This document shows positions 1-7,247 of a stretch of 64,000 bases of DNA, piece by piece (position 1 is the first letter of the stretch; every line of letters starts with the position of its first letter). The DNA lies in the NCBI GenBank assembly GCA_023249405.1, contig JAHFCR010000009.1, positions 1 through 64,000 on the forward strand, in the 5' to 3' direction. The DNA is from Peptococcaceae bacterium (GTDB lineage: Bacteria > Bacillota > DSM-12270 > Thermacetogeniales > Thermacetogeniaceae). Made by a program: the position numbers and the translations under genes. Below the pieces are notes generated by a model that saw only the letters and a program-made list of their open reading frames with translations, had not been told where the DNA came from and ran no database searches.

Positions 1-79
1 CCATCCCGAACACGGCAGTTAAGCCCTCCAGCGCCGATGGTACTTGGGTTCGCCCCGGGAGAGTAGGTCGCCGCCAGGA
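1..79 (+). rRNA. rrf: 5S ribosomal RNA, 3' part
   Basis: The window opens inside a 5S rRNA. The conserved loop with CGAACACGG and the 3' half ending GGTCGCCGCCAGG are visible, and the 5' end lies outside the window. It is presumably the last gene of an rRNA operon running into the window from the left. A GC-rich hairpin follows at once. The exact 3' end is approximate. Confidence 0.95.
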
Positions 80-85
80 TATTTT

Positions 86-115
86 AAGGGAGCGCGAGTA
101 AAATCGTGCTCCCTT
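86..115. terminator. Terminator hairpin after 5S rRNA, possibly bidirectional
   Basis: AAGGGAGC pairs with GCTCCCTT around a 14-base loop. On the plus strand it follows the 5S rRNA. On the minus strand it follows the stop of the Pro-Cys repeat gene ending at 139 and is followed by an AT-rich run. It could therefore serve both converging transcripts. Confidence 0.75.
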
Positions 116-138
116 AGTTTATGTGCGGATGGCATGGG

Positions 139-756
139 CTATTGACCGGGATATTGAGGACCAAATCCGAATGGGTAGAAGCAGGGACGCTGAAATCGTT
201 CGTAGCATGGGTATATGGGCTTATCATAGAACGGGGCGTAGCAGGGATCGTTAAATCGGTAGTAGCAGGGATCGCAGCAGGGATTTTCAAATCGCTCGTA
301 GCACGGATGCTGGAACATTTCGAGGCAAGGGGCAGCAAATTGACCGCGGCATGGGTGATGGAACATTTCGAAGCAAGGAGCAGCAAATCGCTCGTAGCAC
401 GGATGCTGGAACATTTCGAGGCAAGGGGCAGCAAATTGCCCTCGGCAAGGCTGGAATGGGGATGAGCAAGGATGAAAGAATTGCTGGAAGCACAATGGTT
501 GGCCTTCAGGAATATCTTCGCCGGCAGCAGTTCGCAGTTGTTGTGTAGTATATTTCGGAATCCTTTCGGTGAGAGTGCTGTTTAAGTTTTCCCAAAGGAT
601 CTGAATGGTTGAAATGAGAATGATGCACACTCCCTCATCAGTATCCAGGCGCAGTTCTTGCTGGTTAACCGCAGCAACCGTCCCGGCTATCCGTCTTCCG
701 TTCATCAATTCAACCACAATGGCATTGCCTTTATAATTCTGAAGTTGATCAAACAT
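139..756 (-). CDS. Cys-rich Pro-Cys octapeptide-repeat protein with Sm-like N-terminus
   Basis: Unrecognised 205-residue protein. The start is ATG at 756, with AAAGGAGC about seven bases upstream; an in-frame ATG further upstream is less well placed. Residues 1-60 look like a small Sm-like/DUF2642-type beta-barrel (VELMNGRRIAGTV then a hydrophobic strand), a fold found in some Bacillus spore-coat proteins. After a linker, residues 96-205 carry 13 Pro-Cys pairs, mostly as octads PC-x3-F-x2 (PCYERFAA, PCLEMFQH, PCRGQFAA), rich in Phe and Tyr. No signal peptide or membrane segment is seen. A role as a disulfide-crosslinked spore-coat or structural protein is inference; metal binding is the alternative. 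It stands alone between the 5S rRNA and the SBBP gene, which points the other way. Confidence 0.7.
   Translation of the reverse strand: MFDQLQNYKGNAIVVELMNGRRIAGTVAAVNQQELRLDTDEGVCIILISTIQILWENLNSTLTERIPKYTTQQLRTAAGEDIPEGQPLCFQQFFHPCSSPFQPCRGQFAAPCLEMFQHPCYERFAAPCFEMFHHPCRGQFAAPCLEMFQHPCYERFENPCCDPCYYRFNDPCYAPFYDKPIYPCYERFQRPCFYPFGFGPQYPGQ
288..438 (-). repeat. 96-bp tandem repeat coding for four Pro-Cys octads
   Basis: A stretch of about 50 bases beginning at 293 recurs identically at 389, an offset of exactly 96 bases, i.e. 32 codons or four octads. The identical DNA shows that the octad array grew by recent in-frame duplication. The repeat lies wholly inside the minus-strand Cys-rich gene. 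Confidence 0.85.
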
Positions 757-1396
757 AATAATTGCTCCTTTCATTAAAAGGTTAGAGAAACGAACATCAG
801 GGTACCCGAAGAGTAATTCATGGGTAATAAGTGAAAGCCAACCGGCCCCGGCCCACTTCGTGGGTTCCCCGTCATAGATGCGCCGTGGCTGGCGTTGTAG
901 CTGCTTAAGGTGCGGGTCTTCCGCTGACTAACTTTGCTTCCACAATATGCAAATATCCAACATTTGGTGACTGAGAATCAGCTTACCACAATATTATCAT
1001 TGTTATAGGCAGATGCCATGACCGGATAATATGGAAAAAAACTGTTTTGTCAGTAACAAAAACTCCGTAATTTCAATAATATAATTAAACAGGAAATCGG
1101 TGCCATATTTTAAGCATACCTGTGTTCCTGCCAGCGAATTCTTAGCTTCAGGCGGGGGTTGCTTTCCCCCACAAAAGCTTAAAAATCGTGATTCAGGGAC
1201 GTGCCGCTCTTACCTGTGCCGTTTCCGACGTGCAGCCGTCCTTTGAGGCTGAGACGGAGTCGGGGCACCCACCTTTGGTGGGTCGGGCTGCGTTCAGGCC
1301 GGGCGTTAGCCCGGATACGGTGGCCACCGCTCAAGGGAGCAGCGGCATTAGAGCGGGCAGCCATCGAAAAAGTGCACTATGGAAGGAGGAACGATC
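757..1396. other. 640-base spacer without a recognisable gene
   Basis: This spacer separates the divergent Pro-Cys and SBBP genes. It has an AT-rich middle (about 950-1130), then a GGGGG/CCCCC hairpin near 1155-1172 flanked by AGCTT/AAGCT, and a GC-rich repeat-like stretch from about 1205. Short open frames here lack SD sites and family resemblance. I see no RNA gene and no riboswitch I can name. Confidence 0.5.
1205..1375. repeat. GC-rich intergenic repeat, family D-like (reverse orientation)
   Basis: It contains CCCACCTTTGGTGGG and the context GAGGCTGAGACGGAGTCGG. The spacer between rpsM and rpsK (44717-44818) carries a similar CCCACC-ATC-GGTGGG palindrome next to GAGCCTCAGG in the opposite orientation. 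The relation is by eye and partial. The element ends just before the SD of the SBBP gene. Confidence 0.4.
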
Positions 1397-3628
1397 ATGA
1401 CAGACGATAATATCCAGGATGATTATGCTCCGGAAGAGATCTCCGGGGCGTTTGAAATACAGGTAATGGATGCCTTTAAAGGATTACCCTTCATTTTTAT
1501 CCCCAATGCCGGACAGGCCCACTCCAAAGTCTCTCACTATGGGGATGGTTCTGGCTGCAGGATCTTCTTCACTCCCGAAGAAGTGGTGTTTGCCTTTACC
1601 GAGACTTCGCCCCATTCTGAAGAAGAGGACCAGGCGAATGGGTTTGCTCTCTACATGAAATTCATCGGGGCCAACCCCATTCCCCCGGAAGGACAAGTTG
1701 AGAACAGCGGGAAGGTGAGCTACTTTATCGGGAACGACCCTGATAAATGGCATACCGGTCTGCCCACCTACGAAGAGATCATCTATCGAAATCTCTGGCC
1801 GAATGTTGATCTGGTCTTTAAAGCAGAGAGAGCTGAGGTAAAATACAAGTTTGTTGTACACCCTGGCGCTGACCTCAGTGCTATCCGGCTGGCCTATTCT
1901 GGTGCGGACCGGCTGCAACTTGATGAAAATGGGAACATTCTGATCCAAACTCCGTTTGGTGTTCTGACAGATAGAAAGCCCACCAGTTACCAGATCATTA
2001 ACGAAGATAAAGTACTTATTGAAACCAATTTTCTACTTGGCCAGAATGAAACTGGTGACAATCAGTGCAGTTTTGCTTTGGGCGACAATTATGATCCCGG
2101 TTACACTTTGGTGATCGATCCCGGTCTCTCCTTTAGCCACACGGTAGAAAAGGGCTTTGACGGAGGCTTGGGCATAGCGGTAGACAACTCCAGTTACGTC
2201 TACGTCACCGGATTTACTCAATCATTTGATTTCCCAGTTACCCCCGGAGCTTTTCAGGCTGGCCTGAGAGGCTTTGATGACGCCTTCGTATCCGTGATCG
2301 ACCCTAATGTCTCCGGCGCTGCCGCGCTAATCTGTTCTACCTATCTGGGAGGATGCGGCTTTGACAGAGGCATAGGCATAGCGGTAGATAATTCTGGCAA
2401 TGCTTATATAACGGGAATCACAAAATCCAACGATTTTCCAGTCACCCCCGGGGCCTTCCAGACCATGTTGAAAGGGCACGGCAATGCCTTCGTATCCGTG
2501 ATCAGCACCACAGCCTCCGGCGCCGCCGCTCTCGTTTATTCCACTTACTTTGGGGGAAGTAGGTATGACGGAGGGTATGGCATTGCTATCGATACCATTG
2601 GCAATGCTTATATAACGGGAATCACAAAATCCAACGATTTTCCAGTCACCCCCGGGGCCTTCCAGACCATGTTGAAAGGGCACGGCAATGCCTTCGTATC
2701 CGTGATCAGCACCACAGCCTCCGGCGCCGCTGGTCTGGCGTATTCTACCTACCTGGGAGGGAGCAGGTATGAAAAGGGGCAGGGCATTGCCCTCGACAAT
2801 ATCGGCAACTCTTATGTGACAGGGTATGCATGTTCCAGGGATTTTCCGGTCACCACCAGTGCCTATCAACCTGTTTTGAACAGTAAAGATGGCGGTTCCA
2901 ATGCTTTTGTGGTCAGGCTCAATACCAGCGTATCGGGAACGGACGGCCTTATCTATTCCACCTATCTGGGAGGCAGAAGGTATGATCGGGGATACGGCAT
3001 TGCCGTTGATGCCGCCTATAACGCCTACGTGACGGGATCAACTCGATCAAGCGATTTTCCGATCACTTCCGGCGCTTATCAGAGGCTGCTAAAGAGTATC
3101 TATTGCGGCGCTAATTGTTTTGTATCCAAGATCAACACCAATGCCACCGGATCGATCTCTCTCGCCTATTCCACCTACCTGGGAGGAAGCAAATATGACG
3201 AGGGGCATGGCATCACTGTCGACACTGCCGGGAATGCCTACGTGACGGGATACACCTATTCCAAGGATTTTCCGGTGACCCCTGACAATGCCTGTCAACC
3301 CATGCTAAGAAGCATTTACGGAGGTTCCAACGCTTTTGTGGCAATGGTCGACACCAACAAATCCGGCAATGCATCTCTTCCCTACTCTACCTACCTGGGA
3401 GGTAGTTGCTCTGACGCAGGCAATGGCATTGCTCTGGATAGCCACAACATCGCTTTTGTGACAGGGCGTACCCAATCATGCAATTTCCCGATCACTTCAG
3501 GAGCATTTCAGATCAGGCTGAGAGGATGCATGAACGCTTTCGTGAGCGGGATCAACACGAGGGCGAAATGCAGCGCAGAATCCGGCCCGGGGTCGCTTGC
3601 CTACTCCACCTTCCTGGGGGGAAATTAG
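1397..3628 (+). CDS. SBBP-repeat beta-propeller protein
   Basis: A 743-residue protein. The start is ATG at 1397, with GGAAGGAGG ten bases upstream; an earlier in-frame ATG at 1379 overlaps the SD and is less likely. Residues 1-250 resemble the N-terminal domain often found with SBBP proteins (NAGQ near the start, YRNLWPNVDL in the middle). From about residue 255 there are seven repeats of roughly 68 residues, each with GxGIAxD, a Y(V/I)TG strand, DFPVTPGAFQ and a YSTYLGG motif. These match the 'seven-bladed beta-propeller' SBBP family, whose members are often exported or surface proteins of unknown ligand. I see no signal peptide, which is odd for such a protein. Substrate and role are unknown. 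It is a single gene, ending shortly before a tRNA promoter. Confidence 0.85.
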   Translation: MTDDNIQDDYAPEEISGAFEIQVMDAFKGLPFIFIPNAGQAHSKVSHYGDGSGCRIFFTPEEVVFAFTETSPHSEEEDQANGFALYMKFIGANPIPPEGQVENSGKVSYFIGNDPDKWHTGLPTYEEIIYRNLWPNVDLVFKAERAEVKYKFVVHPGADLSAIRLAYSGADRLQLDENGNILIQTPFGVLTDRKPTSYQIINEDKVLIETNFLLGQNETGDNQCSFALGDNYDPGYTLVIDPGLSFSHTVEKGFDGGLGIAVDNSSYVYVTGFTQSFDFPVTPGAFQAGLRGFDDAFVSVIDPNVSGAAALICSTYLGGCGFDRGIGIAVDNSGNAYITGITKSNDFPVTPGAFQTMLKGHGNAFVSVISTTASGAAALVYSTYFGGSRYDGGYGIAIDTIGNAYITGITKSNDFPVTPGAFQTMLKGHGNAFVSVISTTASGAAGLAYSTYLGGSRYEKGQGIALDNIGNSYVTGYACSRDFPVTTSAYQPVLNSKDGGSNAFVVRLNTSVSGTDGLIYSTYLGGRRYDRGYGIAVDAAYNAYVTGSTRSSDFPITSGAYQRLLKSIYCGANCFVSKINTNATGSISLAYSTYLGGSKYDEGHGITVDTAGNAYVTGYTYSKDFPVTPDNACQPMLRSIYGGSNAFVAMVDTNKSGNASLPYSTYLGGSCSDAGNGIALDSHNIAFVTGRTQSCNFPITSGAFQIRLRGCMNAFVSGINTRAKCSAESGPGSLAYSTFLGGN
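2396..2730 (+). repeat. Recent 204-bp duplication inside the SBBP gene
   Basis: About 131 bases at 2396-2526 recur identically at 2600-2730, an offset of 204 bases or 68 codons, equal to one SBBP blade. Other blades have diverged in DNA. This pair therefore reflects recent blade duplication or gene conversion. Confidence 0.85.
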
Positions 3629-3732
3629 TAAAAATGAGATCTGGTTTTCCATTATTACAGGTCTGAAGACAGCAAGCGGCTTCTTCACGGGTAAATACTG
3701 AGTCAGTCGGACCACGATTTCGCGCTCGGCCC

Positions 3733-3761
3733 TTGAACTCCGGCTGATGTATGGGTATAAT
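3733..3761 (+). promoter_or_regulatory. Sigma-A type promoter of tRNA-Asn
   Basis: TTGAAC at 3733 and a perfect TATAAT at 3756 are separated by 17 bases. The predicted start of transcription is about 15 bases before the tRNA. This is one of the best consensus promoters in the window. Confidence 0.8.
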
Positions 3762-3782
3762 ATCTTTCGTGGGTCAATATAT

Positions 3783-3857
3783 TCCTCGGTAGCTCAATGG
3801 TAGAGTATCCGGCTGTTAACCGGAGTGTTGTAGGTTCGAATCCTACCCGGGGAGCCA
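3783..3857 (+). tRNA. tRNA-Asn (anticodon GTT), CCA encoded
   Basis: The acceptor stem TCCTCGG pairs with CCGGGGA with one G-U. The anticodon stem CCGG/CCGG encloses CTGTTAA, giving anticodon GTT. The T arm is GTAGG-TTCGAAT-CCTAC, the discriminator base is G as expected for Asn, and CCA is encoded. It is a single-gene unit with its own promoter and terminator. Confidence 0.97.
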
Positions 3858-3865
3858 GAAAAAAC

Positions 3866-3905
3866 AAAGCAGAACCGCCAGACGCGTTCTGCTTTTTGTT
3901 TTTAT
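3866..3905 (+). terminator. Intrinsic terminator of tRNA-Asn
   Basis: AGCAGAAC pairs with GTTCTGCT around a ten-base loop. A T-rich run follows directly. Confidence 0.9.
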
Positions 3906-3999
3906 GGAGAGCTTTGGGTCGTGTGATGATCTTGCTTCCTGCCGTTTCCAGAGTATTAATGCCATCTGGATGAACGGAAGGATGGATAATAATAAATAG

Positions 4000-4028
4000 T
4001 TGCATAATGCAATTGTTGTATAATACAA
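4000..4028 (+). promoter_or_regulatory. Promoter with two matched TTG-N7-CAA palindromes (candidate MarR operators)
   Basis: TTGCATAATGCAA (4000-4012) and TTGTATAATACAA (4016-4028) are perfect palindromes sharing the TTG-N-ATAAT-N-CAA frame, with centres 16 bases apart. TTGCAT at 4000 and TACAAT at 4024 form a possible -35/-10 pair with 18-base spacing, so bound protein would cover the promoter. The position just before a MarR-family gene fits autorepression. Ligand and control of the downstream hgcAB genes are inferred. Confidence 0.65.
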
Positions 4029-4045
4029 TATATATTTAGGAGGCG

Positions 4046-4507
4046 ATTATCATCGCAGCGTCAGAAACCTTATTCCGCCTGCGCGAGTGCGTCAGGTTGC
4101 TGACCAGAAAACTCGGACTGTTGGAAAAGGGCGAGGCATCCTGTTGCGGCGTCACTTTGAGCCAGTGCCATGCCATCGTGGAGATTGCCAGAGCCGGCAG
4201 CATGTCGGTCAACGATTTGGCTAATATGTTGGGGCTGGACAAGAGCACCATGAGCAGAACCATCAACAACCTGGTGGAACGGGACCTGGTGACCAGGGAA
4301 CCCGATTCCGAGAACCGGAGGTACCTGAGTATCGGCCTGACCGCCCAGGGGCAGGCGCTGTTTTTGGAGATCGAGTCCGGGATGGAGCAATATTACCAGG
4401 ATGTTTATAATTCCCTTCCCGAAACCAAGAGGGAGCAGGTGCTCGAAAGCCTGGAGATACTGGTAGGAAGTCTGCCAAGCCAGTGCTGTCAGACGAGAGG
4501 AGAATGA
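4046..4507 (+). CDS. MarR-family transcriptional regulator upstream of hgcAB
   Basis: Winged-helix regulator of about 153 residues. The core is SVNDLANMLGLDKSTMSRTI (recognition helix) followed by a wing with DSENRRYLSIGLT. A Cys-containing segment near residues 27-35 (CCGVTLSQC) precedes the DNA-binding domain and could sense metal or redox state; that is inference. The start is unusual. The SD TAGGAGG (4037-4043) includes an in-frame TAG, and between it and a TTG at 4097 there is no ATG, GTG or TTG. The TTG would remove the N-terminal helix (ETLFRLRECVRLL) expected in MarR proteins, so ATT at 4046 or ATC at 4049/4052 is the likely start. The stop lies 27 bases before hgcA, so the three genes probably form one operon. 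Confidence 0.8.
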   Translation: MIIAASETLFRLRECVRLLTRKLGLLEKGEASCCGVTLSQCHAIVEIARAGSMSVNDLANMLGLDKSTMSRTINNLVERDLVTREPDSENRRYLSIGLTAQGQALFLEIESGMEQYYQDVYNSLPETKREQVLESLEILVGSLPSQCCQTRGE

Positions 4508-4534
4508 ACATGGTAAACGAGAGGGGGAATTATT

Positions 4535-5656
4535 TTGCCTGAAAAGAATATGAGTTGCAATACTACATCGAGCCAGTGTTGCTGTGGGCAATCAAATACA
4601 GTTGAAGAAAACAATTTATTAGACGAAAGTAATGCCGGCTGGATAACAGGCAAGGTGTTGACTCCTGCAGGAGATGTATTGCGGGTATCTACGAGGTTGA
4701 ATGCCAGAGATATTCTGGGGTCATGGAAAGCCCGCTGGGGAATAAACCGCCATAACTATAAGATCGGCCCCGGTTTATATGGTGTCGGAGATCCAACGGA
4801 TCATTCTCCGGTGTTGGTCTCGGCCAACTATAAAATGAGTTTTGACAGCCTGAGAAAAGAACTGGCGGGTATCGACGCCTGGATCCTGGTGCTCGATACC
4901 AAGGGCATCAATGTGTGGTGCGCCGCCGGAAAAGGCACGTTTGGAACCGGGGAAGTGGTTCATCGGATCAAGGCCGTGGATCTTGACAGGCGGGTGTCTC
5001 ATCGGAAATTGATCCTGCCCCAATTAGGCGCCCCCGGAGTTGCTGCCCACGAAGTATTTAAGAAATCGGGATTCCGTGTCATCTATGGACCGGTAAGGGC
5101 GAGTGATCTCAAAGCGTTTATCGCAGAGGGAATGAAAGCGACGCCAGACATGCGCGCTGTAAAGTTCCGGTTTGCAGATCGCATCGTTCTGACACCGATC
5201 GAGCTGGCGCATCTTATCTGGCCGCTGGCAATTGCCATCGCGGCCATCATAATCATGAACCTGCTAGGGATCAGATTTATCAACTCATTTCACGATCTGA
5301 TGCCATATGCAGGTGCTGTTCTGATCGGGTGTGTCATTGTGCCGGCATTACTTCCCTGGATACCCGGCAGGGCATTTGCCTGGAAGGGGTGGCTGTTGGG
5401 ACTCATCTGGGCTTTACTTATTGATGCCCTATATACCTGGAATTTGGCTGCTTCGATCAGTTGGGGGCCGGCCTTGTTCTACTTGCTGATCCTGCCTCCG
5501 ATATCGGCATATCTAGCCATGAATTTTACCGGATCATCGACCTATACCTCGCTGTCAGGCGTGAAAAAGGAAATGAGGATCTGGCTGCCCATAATAATCG
5601 GTTCCGCGGGAGCAGGGATCGTGCTCATGTTTTCAAGATTATTTCTTAAGTTTTAA
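4535..5656 (+). CDS. hgcA: Mercury methylation corrinoid protein HgcA
   Basis: HgcA carries a corrinoid-bound methyl group and passes it to Hg(II), giving methylmercury together with HgcB. Evidence: the cap-helix signature NVWCAAGK at residues 126-133, where Cys129 is the expected lower ligand of the cobalt; the family context GxxAWILVLDTKGI before it and GKGTFGT after it; and five predicted membrane helices from about residue 220 to the end, as in known HgcA. At 373 residues it has a typical length. The start is TTG at 4535, with GAGGGGG seven bases upstream; ATG at 4550 is an alternative. The N-terminus holds extra cysteines (SQCCCGQ). It follows a MarR-type gene and precedes hgcB by 16 bases. 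The methyl donor is thought to come from the Wood-Ljungdahl corrinoid pathway, which is not in this window. Confidence 0.97.
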   Translation: MPEKNMSCNTTSSQCCCGQSNTVEENNLLDESNAGWITGKVLTPAGDVLRVSTRLNARDILGSWKARWGINRHNYKIGPGLYGVGDPTDHSPVLVSANYKMSFDSLRKELAGIDAWILVLDTKGINVWCAAGKGTFGTGEVVHRIKAVDLDRRVSHRKLILPQLGAPGVAAHEVFKKSGFRVIYGPVRASDLKAFIAEGMKATPDMRAVKFRFADRIVLTPIELAHLIWPLAIAIAAIIIMNLLGIRFINSFHDLMPYAGAVLIGCVIVPALLPWIPGRAFAWKGWLLGLIWALLIDALYTWNLAASISWGPALFYLLILPPISAYLAMNFTGSSTYTSLSGVKKEMRIWLPIIIGSAGAGIVLMFSRLFLKF

Positions 5657-5672
5657 TGAGAGGTGATGGTGT

Positions 5673-5945
5673 ATGAAGTACAGATATTTGAAAGATGTCG
5701 TGACGCTGGAGCTTGATCGGCATAAGTGTACTGGCTGCGGGATGTGTATTGAGGTATGCCCCCATGAAGTGTTCACAGTTGAAAGCAGAAAGGCTGCTAT
5801 TGTTGATAAGGACTCCTGCATGGAGTGCGGCGCCTGCGCCAGGAACTGCCCGGCATCAGCCATTTCGGTGCGGGCAGGAGTCGGGTGCGCCTCCGGGATC
5901 ATCAGGGGCCGATTGAACGGCAGCAATGAGTGCTGCTGCGAATAA
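5673..5945 (+). CDS. hgcB: Mercury methylation ferredoxin HgcB
   Basis: A 90-residue 2[4Fe-4S] ferredoxin that reduces the HgcA corrinoid. The first cluster motif is C19-x2-C22-x2-C25-x3-C29. The second is C49-x2-C52-x2-C55-x3-C59 and contains the HgcB signature CMECGAC followed by ARNCP. Also present are the conserved lone cysteine after the clusters (Cys72 in GVGCAS) and a C-terminal cysteine run (Cys87-89), both typical of HgcB and thought to handle Hg(II). The start is ATG at 5673 behind GAGGTGAT. It is directly downstream of hgcA and surely co-transcribed. Confidence 0.96.
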   Translation: MKYRYLKDVVTLELDRHKCTGCGMCIEVCPHEVFTVESRKAAIVDKDSCMECGACARNCPASAISVRAGVGCASGIIRGRLNGSNECCCE

Positions 5946-6032
5946 AGGTGATACATCTGGCCGGACTGCTGGGTTAAAAGTTTCAGAGTCGGCATGCTCA
6001 TTGTTTTTGTGAGATGCGCTAAGGAGGCTGTC

Positions 6033-7247
6033 ATGGACAACCTGAAGATTGTGCCTGCAGATACTGGGGATTTATTGCCTGTGCAAAAATTATTATCAGA
6101 GGCCGGGTTGCCCCATGAAGATATAGTCAAACACCTGAAGGATTTTTTGCTGGCAAAGCAAGATGGGATGATTATAGGAACAGTCGGGCTTGAGGTGCTA
6201 GGCGAGCTCGGCCTGCTCAGGTCACTGGCGGTTGCGGGCGAACACCGCGGGAAAAGGATCGGAAACATCCTGCATGAGAGCATGATCTCCTACGCCTGCC
6301 GTCAGGGTATTAAACAGATCTATGCCTTGACCCTTACTATTGAAGGTTTTTTACAACAGCGCGGATTTTACAGGATAGCAAGAGATGATGCCCCACAGCC
6401 CCTCAAGGAGACAGGGGAGTTCAAGTCCCTATGTCCCGTGTCAGCTATCTGCATGACCAGGAAATTGGGGAAGGAGTTGGAGCAGGCGATGCCTGGAGAT
6501 AGTCTGCAGGTCGCCATCATTACCGGCGCCGCCTCGGGAATTGGCAGAGCCATTGCAGGTGGCTTTGCAGAAAACCGGTACCGGGTATTTCTTTTCGATA
6601 GCGATTGTGAAGCCTTAAATAAGAGCGTCGGGGAGTTTGGCGCCAGCCCTGTCGGCTACTACTGCGGAGACGTATCCAAAAGCGAGGATGTGCAGAATGC
6701 GCTGGCCAGGTGTCTCTCCGATTTCGGCAGGGTGGACGTGCTGGTATCCAACGCCGGTGGTATATTGCGCAAGGTGGCATTCCTCGATATGGATGAAGAT
6801 CTTTGGGATCGGCACCTGGCGGTGAATCTTAAGGGAGCGTTCCTGTGGGGCCAGGCTGTGGCCAAGTGGATGGTCAAGGAGCATACTGCCGGCAGAATCA
6901 TCAATATCAGCTGCATACGCACAGAACTGGTGGCGCCAAATCTATCCGCCTACAGCGCCTCGAAAGGCGGTGTCAAGGCGCTGACCAAGGCCATGGCGGT
7001 GGAACTGGCACCTTATGGAATACGCGTTAACGCCATTCAGCCCGGTCGCACCATGACCGAAGGCCTGGCATCTTTCCTTGCAGAACCCGGACGTAGAGAG
7101 AGGCTGGAAAACCTCATTCCATGCCATCGCTTTGCGATGCCTGAAGAGATCGCCAATACAGCTCTGTTTCTAGCCTCGGACCAGGCGAGCTATATAACTG
7201 GCGCTGTTATCCCCGTAGACGGAGGTTACACGATCAGCAAGGAATAA
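6033..7247 (+). CDS. ArsN2-like GNAT acetyltransferase fused to a short-chain dehydrogenase
   Basis: A two-domain protein of 404 residues. The start is ATG at 6033, with AAGGAGG six bases upstream; a longer reading from 5994 lacks an SD. Residues 1-145 match the ArsN2 type of GNAT acetyltransferase found in arsenic operons: LLSEAGLP, the acetyl-CoA loop HRGKRIG at 71-77, and the C-terminal signature LCPVSAIC at 133-140. Residues 155-404 form a classical SDR oxidoreductase with TGAASGIG at 164-171, NAGG, and the catalytic Tyr307-x3-Lys311. The residue 13 before the Tyr, normally the catalytic Ser, is Cys294 (preceded by Ser293), which is unusual. ArsN-type enzymes acetylate arsenic or antimetabolite amines. 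What the SDR acts on is unknown. It lies 87 bases after hgcB and could belong to the same transcript. Confidence 0.88.
   Translation: MDNLKIVPADTGDLLPVQKLLSEAGLPHEDIVKHLKDFLLAKQDGMIIGTVGLEVLGELGLLRSLAVAGEHRGKRIGNILHESMISYACRQGIKQIYALTLTIEGFLQQRGFYRIARDDAPQPLKETGEFKSLCPVSAICMTRKLGKELEQAMPGDSLQVAIITGAASGIGRAIAGGFAENRYRVFLFDSDCEALNKSVGEFGASPVGYYCGDVSKSEDVQNALARCLSDFGRVDVLVSNAGGILRKVAFLDMDEDLWDRHLAVNLKGAFLWGQAVAKWMVKEHTAGRIINISCIRTELVAPNLSAYSASKGGVKALTKAMAVELAPYGIRVNAIQPGRTMTEGLASFLAEPGRRERLENLIPCHRFAMPEEIANTALFLASDQASYITGAVIPVDGGYTISKE

Noticed and set aside
1138-1182. Hairpin GGGGG/CCCCC with flanking AGCTT/AAGCT as a riboswitch
   Set aside because: No conserved loop of a known riboswitch class is present; it fits the local GC-rich repeat style instead.
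4510-4542. Ten-codon frame (MVNERGNYFA) between the MarR gene and hgcA with an SD-like AGAGGAG upstream
   Set aside because: It overlaps the hgcA start out of frame and lies in a purine-rich SD region. Nothing but position supports a leader peptide.
5639-6283. 214-codon minus-strand frame over hgcB and the ArsN2 part
   Set aside because: It is a shadow of two well-supported genes, with Ser/Pro-rich low-complexity translation and no SD.
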